64,000 nucleotides of DNA from an uncultured Chryseobacterium sp. (GTDB lineage: Bacteria; Bacteroidota; Bacteroidia; Flavobacteriales; Weeksellaceae), in assembly GCA_913775525.1 (NCBI GenBank), contig CAJYLH010000040.1:38910-102909 (forward strand), given 5' to 3'. Positions within the stretch are counted from its first letter, which is position 1. The number at the start of each line of letters is the position of its first letter. A program made the position numbers and the translations under genes. Below are positions 35,399 to 44,367 of this stretch, in pieces. The notes under the pieces were generated by a model. That model saw nothing but the letters and a program-made list of their open reading frames with translations, ran no database searches and was not told the DNA's origin.

Positions 35399-35794
35399 TT
35401 AATTCGTTCCTGTGGTATATTTTACTTCCGGATTTTCCTTTTCCAGGAGCTCTATCCTGTTATCAAAAGGATCGATAAACGAAAAACGCCGTTGTCCCGG
35501 AATCTGTATTTCCTCTTTGATCTTTACCTTCTGCCCGGTCAGATATTCTTTTACGGTGTCTAAGTCTTCCACCTCAAAAGCAGGATGCCTTTTGGATGTG
35601 CTGATCTGGTCTTCTGTGCCTATGTGAAGCTGGATATCGGCAATGCGGTACCAAAGCCCTCCATTCGGGATAAGCTGCTCTGGTTTAGGAATCTCAGTTA
35701 AGCCGATAATGTCCGAATAGAAATGTCTTGCTTCATCTTCCTGCCCTTTCGGAATGCAGATCTGAACGTGATCCAGTCTTTTAAATTTAATCAT
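35399..35794 (-). CDS. VOC family protein (glyoxalase-like)
   Basis: A 131-residue VOC-fold protein with KRLDHVQICIPKGQEDEARHFYSDIIGL at the start, HPAFEVEDLDTVKEYL in the middle and RRFSFIDPFDNRIELLE at the end. These carry the usual metal-ligand positions His, His and Glu. It is the third VOC gene within 4.5 kb. Substrate unknown. Confidence 0.88.
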   Translation of the reverse strand: MIKFKRLDHVQICIPKGQEDEARHFYSDIIGLTEIPKPEQLIPNGGLWYRIADIQLHIGTEDQISTSKRHPAFEVEDLDTVKEYLTGQKVKIKEEIQIPGQRRFSFIDPFDNRIELLEKENPEVKYTTGTN

Positions 35795-35919
35795 CTTTTG
35801 TGTTTAAAATGTTTCTACAGTAAACAAATCCTGATACTTTAACAAGTAATCCCAACTTTCTTCAGGATTATTCTTCAATTTTAAAATTAAATAATTCCTG
35901 TGGATGAACTTGCAATCCC

Positions 35920-36285
35920 TTACGAACTTATGTCTTCAAATACTTTTTTGATTTTAATCTCAAGATCTTTATAATACCGTTCTTTTTGAGTAGTTAATCT
36001 ATCTTCAAGCTCAATACATTCTTTTACAATTGACAGTAGTTCTGTTAATGACTTCAAATTAAATAATGAAAGAAAATCCAGGTTTAAAGCCTGGCAGATC
36101 TTAAACAAATGCTTCCAATTTGTATCATTTTCAAACCTCTCTATTCTTCCAATAGTTGTGTTATTTGAACCTATCATGAGTCCAAGCGTTTCCTGTGATA
36201 TTTTTTTTCTAAGTCTTTCAACTCTTACCAGACAGCCGATCTGTAGACCCAATGCATCAATTTCTTCATTACTATATTCTTGCAT
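35920..36285 (-). CDS. XRE-family helix-turn-helix regulator
   Basis: A 121-residue DNA-binding protein. The HTH (residues about 16-70) includes VRVERLRKKISQETLGLMIG and NNTTIGRIERFE; the C-terminal half is a coiled-coil-like charged helix (ECIELEDRLTTQKERYYKDL) that probably dimerises. Its start codon is 25 bases from a perfect 36-bp palindrome, the expected position for an autoregulatory operator. A divergent plus-strand promoter starts just beyond the palindrome, so the regulator probably controls both directions. Confidence 0.88.
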   Translation of the reverse strand: MQEYSNEEIDALGLQIGCLVRVERLRKKISQETLGLMIGSNNTTIGRIERFENDTNWKHLFKICQALNLDFLSLFNLKSLTELLSIVKECIELEDRLTTQKERYYKDLEIKIKKVFEDISS

Positions 36286-36309
36286 ACAGTAAAATTTGAA
36301 ATATTAAAT

Positions 36310-36345
36310 AATATTATTCGATACAAATTTGTATCGAATAATATT
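36310..36345. promoter_or_regulatory. Perfect 36-bp palindrome, candidate operator of the XRE regulator
   Basis: The two 18-base arms centred between 36327 and 36328 are exact reverse complements, with core GATACAAATTTGTATC. A second degenerate site GATACATTTGTACC follows at 36350-36363, overlapping the -33 element of the divergent promoter. Position and symmetry suit a dimeric XRE protein. Confidence 0.75.
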
Positions 36346-36355
36346 TTTTGATACA

Positions 36356-36388
36356 TTTGTACCATAAGTTACAGTAAACGTAACTTTG
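36356..36388 (+). promoter_or_regulatory. Divergent plus-strand promoter beside the XRE operator
   Basis: TTTG (36356-36359), 21 bases, TAACTTTG (36381-36388): a near-ideal Bacteroidota promoter. The -33 element lies inside the second operator-like site. Transcription should begin near 36395, ahead of a structured region with no long reading frame. Confidence 0.65.
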
Positions 36389-36394
36389 CGATAC

Positions 36395-36575
36395 TTCAAC
36401 GAACAATAGAAGCTATTGCTTAGAATCTCGAGCAGAAAACTGGTACTTTTTAACACACGAGACGATAAGCAGGAAGCTCACGACCTAGGCGTGAGTTCTC
36501 TTATCTGTGTGTAAGGTATACCAGTACCCCTGTTCGGATATGTAGAGCTCTACGCCGTTTTTATTTCATGCAGTC
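36395..36575 (+). ncRNA. Candidate structured small RNA (6S-like long hairpin?)
   Basis: Downstream of a strong promoter, about 180 bases without a coding frame fold into a 5' hairpin (CAATAG/CTATTG, 36404-36418) and one long interrupted stem. From outside inward the pairs are GAGCAG/CTGTTC, ACTGGTA/TACCAGT (36439-36445, 36519-36525), ACACAC/GTGTGT, GATAAG/CTTATC and CTCACG/CGTGAG. A self-complementary GTAGAGCTCTAC near 36542-36553 is followed by a T-run, which could terminate it. A long stem with internal loops resembles 6S RNA, and a 6S-Flavo class is known in this phylum, but I cannot confirm the match. A cis-regulated RNA of the XRE unit is the alternative. Confidence 0.5.
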
Positions 36576-36887
36576 CGCTGCCTCTACAAAATTTCTAAGC
36601 CAATCCTTCTCACCGATAAAGTGTTATGTAAGTGTGAGTGTGTTTTTTTGGATGTACCGGACATGATATTTGTGTATGTCTTCTGCTTTCCGGTGCCCGG
36701 CGGCCAATACTTTGATCCTTTTTTGGTTACCCGGTTCTTTTCCCCGCCAAAGGGCACCTGGAAAGCGTTTTAAAAACACCAAAACCTTGCTTTTAAGCAT
36801 GCCAGTAAATTAGGACAGTCAACAAAACAAACTGTTCCGGGAACCTGTAGGTTCAACCGGAACCTCATCAACACAAAAAACATCCAT
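36576..36887. other. Intergenic, about 310 bases, no gene seen
   Basis: Between the RNA candidate and the next coding gene. It contains T-rich stretches and GC-rich patches but no convincing promoter, hairpin or frame; an antisense frame at its end (36770-37246, minus) overlaps the real gene and is rejected. Confidence 0.4.
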
Positions 36888-37451
36888 ATGAAAAAAGAAA
36901 CCAGCAACGTAAAACACCGGCTGAAATCCGGCCACAAAAAGCACTCCAGCCTGAAGATGCTGGACACATTCTTCCGGTTCAATGACCTGACCACCGCCAA
37001 AGATATGCTGAACACCATCATGCAGTACGCCGTGCAGAAAAGAGGCTGGATAGACGAAGATTTTTCCGTCATTGTCCACTTCCACCAGTCGATGCGGTCA
37101 TTCATCCGTGCCGGGTATTTTCTCCGCATGAAAAGCAAAAAATGGATGCTTACCACCTCCACCGAAACCATTTCCCCTCTGATGCAAGGCTCCCTTTCCG
37201 ATGAAGAATACCACAATCCTCTGCTGGTTTTCCATACCGCTTTCACCGCCTACACCATAAAGGAATTCGATTATTTCCTGGGCGGCATGGTCTATTTTTC
37301 CCTCGGCGCCTACCGCTGCGGCCCGGAAAAGAATATGGTAAGCCCGTATATTTATCTGACGAAAATGCTGGATGCGGGATTTGTTATTCTGGAACGGAGG
37401 AAGGAAGCGCTTCTGGAAAGCGAAAATGGTGAAGAGAACGAAACAAGCTGA
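36888..37451 (+). CDS. Hypothetical protein, 187 residues
   Basis: A soluble protein with a basic N-terminus (KHRLKSGHKKHSSLK) and a predominantly helical body, including AKDMLNTIMQYAVQK, EYHNPLLVFHTAFTAYTIKE and SPYIYLTKMLDAGFVILERR. I recall similar uncharacterised proteins in Chryseobacterium, but no function. It is the only gene on this strand for several kilobases and is followed by the hairpin-repeat region. Confidence 0.65.
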   Translation: MKKETSNVKHRLKSGHKKHSSLKMLDTFFRFNDLTTAKDMLNTIMQYAVQKRGWIDEDFSVIVHFHQSMRSFIRAGYFLRMKSKKWMLTTSTETISPLMQGSLSDEEYHNPLLVFHTAFTAYTIKEFDYFLGGMVYFSLGAYRCGPEKNMVSPYIYLTKMLDAGFVILERRKEALLESENGEENETS

Positions 37452-37522
37452 TCAAGCGAACGGTGAAGATTTTCAGATTGAAATTATCTTTCATTTCATC
37501 CTTACAGGCTTGTGTTACAGTT

Positions 37523-38413
37523 AAAAACCTAACGGGTTTTGGAAACCCGTTAGGTTTAGAAATGAGTGATCTCTGATAGAAACCTTCAAGGTTTGGAAGG
37601 GGAAAAGGTTTTCAGATGGAATATTGATCCGATTTTTAATCATTTACAGGCTTGTGTTGCGGTGAAAAAACCTCATAGGTTTTAAAAACCTATGAGGTTT
37701 GAATGCCTGTCAGATCATTTTATTTTTTTGCTCGTTGATGGCGCAGATTACGAAGGCTTTTTATTTGTATCCTGGACAAATGAGATTGATAAAGTAAAGG
37801 GTGGAGTTTTGCTGATGAAATGTGTACTTGGTATTTGATTTTTATAGGCTTATTTGCAGTGAGAAAAACCTAACGGGTTTTAGAAACCCGTTAGGTTTAG
37901 AAATGGGTGATCTCTAATGAAACCTTCAAGGTTTTAAAAACCTTGAAGGTTTGGAAAGCGGGAAAATATTTTCAGATGGATTGCTGATCTGGTTATCTGA
38001 TCTTTCAAACACTTATTTTGCGCTGAGAAAAACCTCATAGGTTTTGAAAACCTATGAGGTTTGAATGCCTGTCAGATCATTTTATTTTTTTCTCGTTGAT
38101 GGCGCAGATTACGAAGACTGTTTTATCATGGACAAAGGAGATTGATAAAGTAAAGGGTGGAGTTTTACTGATGAAATGTGTACTCGGTATTTGATTTTTA
38201 TAGGCTTATTTGCAGTGAGAAAAACCTAACGGGTTTTGAAAACCCGTTAGGTTTAGAAATGAGTGATCTCTGATAGAAACCTTCAAGGTTTTTAAAACCT
38301 TAAAGGTTTGGAAGTGGAAAAAAAGGTTTTCAGATTGAATGCTGATCTTGTATTGATTTACAGATTTATTTTACGCTGAGAAAAACCTCATAGGTTTTGA
38401 AAACCTATGAGGT
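37523..38413. repeat. Array of about 2.6 units (341-356 bp) carrying three kinds of palindromic hairpin
   Basis: Units begin at 37523, 37864 and 38220. Each has, in order, hairpin A (AACCTAACGGGTTT facing AAACCCGTTAGGTT), hairpin B (AAACCTTCAAGGTTT with or without its facing arm) and hairpin C (AAACCTCATAGGTTT facing AAACCTATGAGGTTT), joined by about 230 bases of conserved linker. The third unit ends within or just after hairpin C. No reading frame spans them. Hairpin B is complete only in unit 2; in units 1 and 3 it is shortened or mutated. The whole 1.04-kb interval 37452-38489 has no gene. Confidence 0.9.
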
Positions 38414-38433
38414 GAAATTCCCAGGATGAATTC

Positions 38434-38470
38434 CATAAAAAAAGCTGCAATAACAGGTATTGCAGCTTTT
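38434..38470 (-). terminator. Terminator of the alpha-2-macroglobulin gene
   Basis: AAAAGCTGCAATA and TATTGCAGCTTTT (38440-38452, 38458-38470) pair around a 5-base loop, with seven T's following on the minus strand, 20 bases after the stop. Confidence 0.85.
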
Positions 38471-38489
38471 GGGTCTATAATAAATAAGC

Positions 38490-41400
38490 TTACTCGGAAA
38501 TTGTCACTTTTGTTCCCTGGGTATGCGCATTCATCTGAGGCGCATAATAATTCTGGATGGTAGTGATTCCATTGGAGAATTTCCCGGAAGCATTGGCGAT
38601 CACATCGTATTCAAATACGTACTTCCCTTTCGGCATGGCCTGAATGTAGAAATTGGTGGAGGCGTCTTTGGTCGACTGGTAGTAACTCAGTCCGTTTTTC
38701 CACTCATATCCTGATAAAACATCTGCCGGCTCAAATCCTGCGGCACGCATGTCTTTGATATGGATGAATTCCATTGGCCGGTCGGTATTCAGGATCATCC
38801 GTACGGTGACGCGGTCTCCGGTTTTCAGAGGCGTCTGCGCTGAGATCGGCTGCAGCTCTTCCCCGTTTACGGTCTTGATTTTCCTGTACAGTTCCTTGCT
38901 TACGGAAAGATAGGTTTCGGAAGACTTTATTTTATCCAGGTCTTCGTAATACTGCCAGAATAATCCTCCCTGTACGACTCCAGGGCCTGGTTTGGTTACG
39001 GTAACGGTAGCCAGGTTTTTATCCAGTGCATCGCTTTTCACCGTTGATTTCACATAGCCTGTAGCCTGGGTCTGCGGCTGGATCTGTTTCCCGCCCCAGA
39101 CAATGGTTGCCTGGTTGCTTTCGGTACCGGTCCACGACTGCCCTGAATTCAGGATGGTAAAGATTACTTCCGCCGTAGCCCTGGAACTGCCCCATGAATT
39201 CACTTCTTTCTGGGTTACCAGCCATATTTTCAGGTCTTCGATGAATGACTGATCCTGCGGCTTCAACAGGCTGAATGCTTCAATAGCACCGGCATGGTTC
39301 ACCACCTTTGAGCTGAACCAGCCCCAGTCGTCCAGGTTCTGCTTCCAGTAAGTTCCCTGGGTTTTTGTCTCCGTAGAAGTTTCTTTCAGGTAGTTCATCA
39401 GCTTAGCGGCAATTTCCTTCTGGCCATAGCTGTTCATCAGCAGCGCTATACGGTGCAGTCCGAAGAAGGTAAGATCGGTCATTTTTACGGTTTTAGCCTG
39501 CTGCTGAACCAGGGTTTTCAGTTCGGCACCTTTTCCTTTCAGAGGATATTGCTGCTCCCAGTAATTTCTGGTATTCAGGTAATCCAGGATCAGGTTGTTC
39601 CATACTTTGTCTTTGCTGCTGATACCGTTTGTATATTTACTGATTTCGGTATCGGCATACTGCACCAGTTTGGCCACCATTGCATTCTGTGCCGAATCCT
39701 GATAATCTTTCATGTTTCCTTTCAGCCACTGGTTGATTTTGCCCAGGTTTCTAAGGATGTACAGGGAAACACTGTATGAGCTTGGATATCCCGGGTACCA
39801 GGAGAAACCGCCGTCCGGATTCTGAAGGTTTTTCAATTCTTCCCAATCCTGCATCGTGGAATTTTTCATGTTGTTGGCATCAAAGAGCGTCGCCAGTTTC
39901 TGCATCTGCTCCTTTTCGTTGCTGCTTTCCAATACCCAAGGCGTTTCTTCCAGCAACAATTGTTTCAGTTCCTGGTTCTTTTCAAGATTGGATTGTAGAA
40001 GGCCTTTGTTCTGGTATTCCTCAAAAACGGTCTTCATTTTCGGATTAGCCTTGAAGATCTCGGAGGCTAAAACATCGGCAAACCATTTGTCGAAAACAAC
40101 GTCTGCGGAATTGTTGAGATCATTTTTCATGGAAGGAAGCGCAAACATAATTTCCCATACCGGATTGGTGGTCAGTTCAAGCGTATTGGACACATTGGAA
40201 ATGGTCTTTGAACCTGCATTTTTAAGCTGATCCAGCACGAATGTTTTGGTTTCACCCTGTTTCACGAATACCGGAACAGCATCGGTGACCAGCATCCTGT
40301 TCGGAAGCACGGCAACGGCCTTCTGCTCACCATCGGAGTACCGGCCTGCTTTGGCGACCACTTTAATGATGATGGAAGAGACATTTTCAGGAACTTTCAG
40401 CTTCCAGGTCAATGCAGCATTTCCATTGTCAGCCAGTTCAAAATTCTGTACTCCTGCATTTATTCCGAACTTAGAGGATACATCCTCATTGGTAAAGGCA
40501 TCCAGGATTTGCAGGCTTGCGGAACCGTTCAGCTTTTTATCCGTCAGGTTAGACAGCCTCGACTGGAGGTTCAGTTCATCCCCTTCTCTTAAGAACCGCG
40601 GATAATTAGGCGTTACCGAAAATTCTTTCTGGGTAACCACTTCTTTTTCCAAGGTAGCTGCTCTGGCATCTTTGGTATGGGCCAGGAACATCAGCTTCCA
40701 TTTGCTTAAGGCTTCCGGAGACGTAAATTCAAAACTGACATTGCCTTCGGCATCGGTTTTAAGGTCCGGATAGAAGAATGCTGTTTCATTAAGATTCTGG
40801 CGAACGGCCACTTTATCAAGATCTTTATCTTCAGAAATACTGTCAGCAAGAGCTGTATTGGCAGCGGTTTTTGCTGTTTTTCTACTATATCCTGTAACTA
40901 CCACTTCATCTATAGACTTTTCATTTTGTACTGCTGGTGAAGCTACTCCTCGAATCACTACTCCCTTTGCACGGCCTTCCAACATATTCAGATTATATCT
41001 GCTGGTCAGATTACCGTCAAACCAATTGAAATCGGGAACCACAACATCTCTGTTGTTGAAATATGGCATTCTTTTCTGGTAGTATTCCGATAAGAGGTTC
41101 GGATTCATGGTATACGAAGTAATGCTAGAATATGGTACATTCATGCTCCTCCAGTCGAACCGGTTGGATGCAAACTGATCCAGAGACATATCATACATAT
41201 TCGCCAGCACTTCAGCATTTATCTTTTCTTTCTGGTTGCCTGTCACTTTTACCGACCATTTTTCTTTGGTTCCCGGCTCGATTTTATCCCTGAACGTCAC
41301 CGTTTCTATTTTTAATGGCGCTTCGGAATCTTTGATCTTCAGCGTAACAGATTCTGTCTGGATATCATTGAAGGCCACCACCTGAAACTGGATATTCAGT

Positions 41401-44348
41401 TCATTGACCGCTTTGTCATTAGGGATATCCACCCTGTATTCAAGCACTCCGTTTTTCATCTGGCGGACTTCCGGAACCGTTTTACCGGAACCGTCCTGGA
41501 CAAAAACATTCACTTGGGCATCCGGAACTGCGGAATAGGCATAGATTACCGCACTTCCGCCGCGTGTAAATTCTCCTTTAGGCGCTACCACACTTAAGAA
41601 AGGCTTCTGGTCCGGATGTAAAGCTTTCTTATCCCATACACTGAAATACTGTTCCGTTTTGATGGTATCTTTTCCCTCGATATTATACAGTTCAAGCTTA
41701 TAATCACCGGCCTGAAGCGGGCCAAGGTCAAGAGTCTGCTGATTCTTTTCTACGCTGTTCAGCACTACCGCAGGCACTTTCCGTTCTTTCTGTTCGTCAT
41801 TCTTATCATAGAAATCATGCGGGAATTTGCTGATGAATTCAGGTTTTGACAGCTTCGGAAGATCCTGTACCGCAGCCTGGAAGTTGTTCCTGAAAATCCT
41901 GTCCGCAGATTGGAGCTTGGAAAGGTTCACTTTATATGCTTTTTTCAGCTCCTGGTCGTTATAATTTTTCGTTTCTACTTTGGTTGTTACATTTTCCCCG
42001 GCAAAAACATTATTGATTGCATCGGCTTTGATATAATGCGACACAGAAGCTACCTTAAGCTGGGTATCGGCCGACTGGGTTTCGCCGTTGATATCCGTTA
42101 CAGAAGCATTGATTTCGTAATTATCGATCTGAACGCCTTCCCGTTTCTCATCTTTTTTCAGGTCAACACGGATGGTAAACTCTCCTTTCTCATTGGTTTT
42201 GGCTTCTCCAAGAACAGAGTTTTCATTGTTGCTGCCGTTATCATACCAGGGGAAATACCTCCAGCGGATATCACGTTTTTTTATTTCATACTGTACCGTC
42301 GTATTGCTGAGGGGCACACCGGAGAACATCATGGCTTTTCCTTTGAGCATAATGGTTTGTCCATACTGGTATTCTTCTTTCACAGGCTCAAATGTCACTT
42401 CAAATTTGGGTCTTTTGTATTCCTCTACCCGGAAGTCTTTTTCTGCTTCCTGATCTCCGTCAGTCCTCAGGTAAAAAGTGCCGTTCAGCTTACCCTTGGG
42501 AAGGATAAAGCTGCCGTGGTAGGACCCGAATTCATTGGTAGTAAATGTCTGCGAAGAAATATCCTCATCATTGGCATCCACTAGTGTGATCTTCTGTTTC
42601 AATCCGGCCACTACAGATTCGGTTTCTTTCTTGATCCGGGTGTTGATGACCTTAAAGTAGACGGTCTGCCCGGGACGGTATATCGCGCGGTCCATAAAGA
42701 TCTGTGCCATGGTACGGTCTTTCTGCTCAACATTATTTTCAGGACTATTCTCACCATAAGAATGCATGATCTGGAAATCATTCGTTGCCGGCTGGTGGAT
42801 CAGGAATGTCCTGTAATACTGCCCGTTTTTGGTTTTAGGAAGCCTGAATGTTCCGTCTGAACCGGTATTTCCGCCGGTTTTATTGAAGTTTGCGTTTCCG
42901 GCGTACTCATAAAAAGTCAGTTTTTCAGTTTTCACCGGTTTGCCGTTTTCACTGCTGACCAGCTTCAGCACATCTGAGTCATCCCGGTCCTCTCTTTTAC
43001 TCTGGTAAATGACCTTATGATCGGACACCAGGAACCAGAAATTCTTTTCCTGGTTTTTACCTTTCAGCTCATCACCCGGAATAGTATATTCAACCATGTA
43101 AATCCCTGCCGGAAGAGGCTTTATTTCTAAGGCGGTGGAATGGTTGTGGAAATCTTTCAGGTCCGGCAATGCATAGTCCTCTTTCCTTACCAAGTTTTTA
43201 GGAACCTTATTTACGAAATCTCCATAAGGATTGGATAAGTACTGCATGAACGGAAGGATATCCTTTACTTCGTAAATATTCAGCGAAAATGCTGAAATGT
43301 TTTTATGTTCTGCTACAAGCTGGATCGGAAGCGTACTCTGGGCCTGCTGTTCATATTTCAGCTGCAGGTACGGATTGGTAATCTGGTTTTCGATGTTCCT
43401 GATGTTATCCAGGAAGAGCGATTTAGGATAACGGCTTTTTGCCTGTTCGGCTACGGCCAATGCTTCTTTCTCTTTATGCCTGCCGATCAGCTCCTGCATC
43501 ACCTCCTGCATGATGACCACTTTATAATCTCCTTCCACATCAGATTTCAGCAGGTCCTGAAGCCCTTCCAGTCGGTTTTTACACGCTGAGAAGCTGCAGT
43601 TCTGTGAAAATTTGCGGTGCATGAAGTACAGCTTTGCATTTCCTGTATTATCTGCAATCAGCCCGTCATACCGGGCATTGATTTTCTTCTGGTTATCTGT
43701 CAGTTCATTCTTCGTAAAAAGGTTTGAATTGGACAGGAATTCGATCTCCTGCACTCCGTACCAGTCGGACAGCGTAGGAAAATAAGCCAGGTCAGCCCTC
43801 TCCGGGAAAAGGTCCTTATAGGCTGCCATAGAAATCTGCCGCATTTCATTCTTCTGCGCATCCAGTGCTGCAAAGTTTTTAAGCAGGTAATTTTTGAAGG
43901 CCAGCCTGCTCCAGGTCTCGATTTGGCTGAAATCCTGGGTATCCAGGTTGGTCCGGCCATTGATCCTCCATGAGTTATTGTTATAATAATTCATGAAAAA
44001 TTCATTGGCAAGGGTATCATACAAGAGTTTTTCCTTTCCTTTCAGCTGCTTCCCGGCAGTCTGGATCTTGGCAAAAAAAGTGGAAACCGCATTGTTATTT
44101 TCCTGGTCTCCGGTCTGGTTGATGATGCTGAATTCCGCCTTCAGGGAACGGATCAGCTGAAGTACATTGTTGTCTTTCATGGCCTGATTTTGGATATCCA
44201 AAACAATAGGGAGATTGGATTTAAAGGTCCCCTTCCCAACGTTTGCTTCTATCTTTTTCCATTGTTCGTCATAGAATTTCTGCGCTACAGCACCGGAGGA
44301 AACCAGCATCAGCAGGAAAAAGACAAAAGTCTTGCAAAGTCTTTTCAT
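38490..44348 (-). CDS. Alpha-2-macroglobulin (MG2 domain) family protein, very large, with a TonB-plug-like insert
   Basis: A 1952-residue secreted protein; the ATG at 44348 gives the signal peptide MKRLCKTFVFF..., ending GAVAQ, so the 53-codon upstream extension is rejected. The MG2 region has MDRAIYRPGQTVYFKV, the bait/alpha-2-M region has SPEALSKWKLMFLAHTKD, and the C-terminal alpha-toroid has NPDGGFSWYPGYPSSYSVSLYILRNLG and a receptor-binding-like end. Bacterial homologues trap proteases in the envelope. I see no CxEQ thioester at the expected place (before DVVFDKWFADVLASEI), so trapping, if any, is non-covalent. Near residues 1140-1160 it has SIDEVVVTGYSRKTAKT, which resembles the TonB-box/plug start of SusC proteins. 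The start lies only 19 bases from the divergent UbiA-like gene. Confidence 0.88.
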   Translation of the reverse strand: MKRLCKTFVFFLLMLVSSGAVAQKFYDEQWKKIEANVGKGTFKSNLPIVLDIQNQAMKDNNVLQLIRSLKAEFSIINQTGDQENNNAVSTFFAKIQTAGKQLKGKEKLLYDTLANEFFMNYYNNNSWRINGRTNLDTQDFSQIETWSRLAFKNYLLKNFAALDAQKNEMRQISMAAYKDLFPERADLAYFPTLSDWYGVQEIEFLSNSNLFTKNELTDNQKKINARYDGLIADNTGNAKLYFMHRKFSQNCSFSACKNRLEGLQDLLKSDVEGDYKVVIMQEVMQELIGRHKEKEALAVAEQAKSRYPKSLFLDNIRNIENQITNPYLQLKYEQQAQSTLPIQLVAEHKNISAFSLNIYEVKDILPFMQYLSNPYGDFVNKVPKNLVRKEDYALPDLKDFHNHSTALEIKPLPAGIYMVEYTIPGDELKGKNQEKNFWFLVSDHKVIYQSKREDRDDSDVLKLVSSENGKPVKTEKLTFYEYAGNANFNKTGGNTGSDGTFRLPKTKNGQYYRTFLIHQPATNDFQIMHSYGENSPENNVEQKDRTMAQIFMDRAIYRPGQTVYFKVINTRIKKETESVVAGLKQKITLVDANDEDISSQTFTTNEFGSYHGSFILPKGKLNGTFYLRTDGDQEAEKDFRVEEYKRPKFEVTFEPVKEEYQYGQTIMLKGKAMMFSGVPLSNTTVQYEIKKRDIRWRYFPWYDNGSNNENSVLGEAKTNEKGEFTIRVDLKKDEKREGVQIDNYEINASVTDINGETQSADTQLKVASVSHYIKADAINNVFAGENVTTKVETKNYNDQELKKAYKVNLSKLQSADRIFRNNFQAAVQDLPKLSKPEFISKFPHDFYDKNDEQKERKVPAVVLNSVEKNQQTLDLGPLQAGDYKLELYNIEGKDTIKTEQYFSVWDKKALHPDQKPFLSVVAPKGEFTRGGSAVIYAYSAVPDAQVNVFVQDGSGKTVPEVRQMKNGVLEYRVDIPNDKAVNELNIQFQVVAFNDIQTESVTLKIKDSEAPLKIETVTFRDKIEPGTKEKWSVKVTGNQKEKINAEVLANMYDMSLDQFASNRFDWRSMNVPYSSITSYTMNPNLLSEYYQKRMPYFNNRDVVVPDFNWFDGNLTSRYNLNMLEGRAKGVVIRGVASPAVQNEKSIDEVVVTGYSRKTAKTAANTALADSISEDKDLDKVAVRQNLNETAFFYPDLKTDAEGNVSFEFTSPEALSKWKLMFLAHTKDARAATLEKEVVTQKEFSVTPNYPRFLREGDELNLQSRLSNLTDKKLNGSASLQILDAFTNEDVSSKFGINAGVQNFELADNGNAALTWKLKVPENVSSIIIKVVAKAGRYSDGEQKAVAVLPNRMLVTDAVPVFVKQGETKTFVLDQLKNAGSKTISNVSNTLELTTNPVWEIMFALPSMKNDLNNSADVVFDKWFADVLASEIFKANPKMKTVFEEYQNKGLLQSNLEKNQELKQLLLEETPWVLESSNEKEQMQKLATLFDANNMKNSTMQDWEELKNLQNPDGGFSWYPGYPSSYSVSLYILRNLGKINQWLKGNMKDYQDSAQNAMVAKLVQYADTEISKYTNGISSKDKVWNNLILDYLNTRNYWEQQYPLKGKGAELKTLVQQQAKTVKMTDLTFFGLHRIALLMNSYGQKEIAAKLMNYLKETSTETKTQGTYWKQNLDDWGWFSSKVVNHAGAIEAFSLLKPQDQSFIEDLKIWLVTQKEVNSWGSSRATAEVIFTILNSGQSWTGTESNQATIVWGGKQIQPQTQATGYVKSTVKSDALDKNLATVTVTKPGPGVVQGGLFWQYYEDLDKIKSSETYLSVSKELYRKIKTVNGEELQPISAQTPLKTGDRVTVRMILNTDRPMEFIHIKDMRAAGFEPADVLSGYEWKNGLSYYQSTKDASTNFYIQAMPKGKYVFEYDVIANASGKFSNGITTIQNYYAPQMNAHTQGTKVTISE

Positions 44349-44362
44349 AAGTGTTATTTTTG
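44332..44362 (+). promoter_or_regulatory. Promoter of the UbiA-like gene, inside the opposing gene
   Basis: TTG (44332-44334), 20 bases, TATTTTTG (44355-44362). The start codon is at 44368, about where transcription should begin, so the mRNA is probably leaderless or nearly so. The -33 element lies within the first codons of the macroglobulin gene. Confidence 0.55.
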
Positions 44363-44367
44363 ATCTG

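Noticed and set aside
36770-37246. Minus-strand 158-codon frame
   Set aside because: Opposite the better-looking 187-residue gene; rich in Trp, Cys and Met runs typical of shadow frames.
37523-38413. CRISPR array or series of terminators
   Set aside because: Hairpins are of three types within long conserved linkers, with no spacers and no genes ending there.
41910-42584. Plus-strand 224-codon frame
   Set aside because: Lies entirely opposite the macroglobulin gene; composition is that of an antisense shadow.
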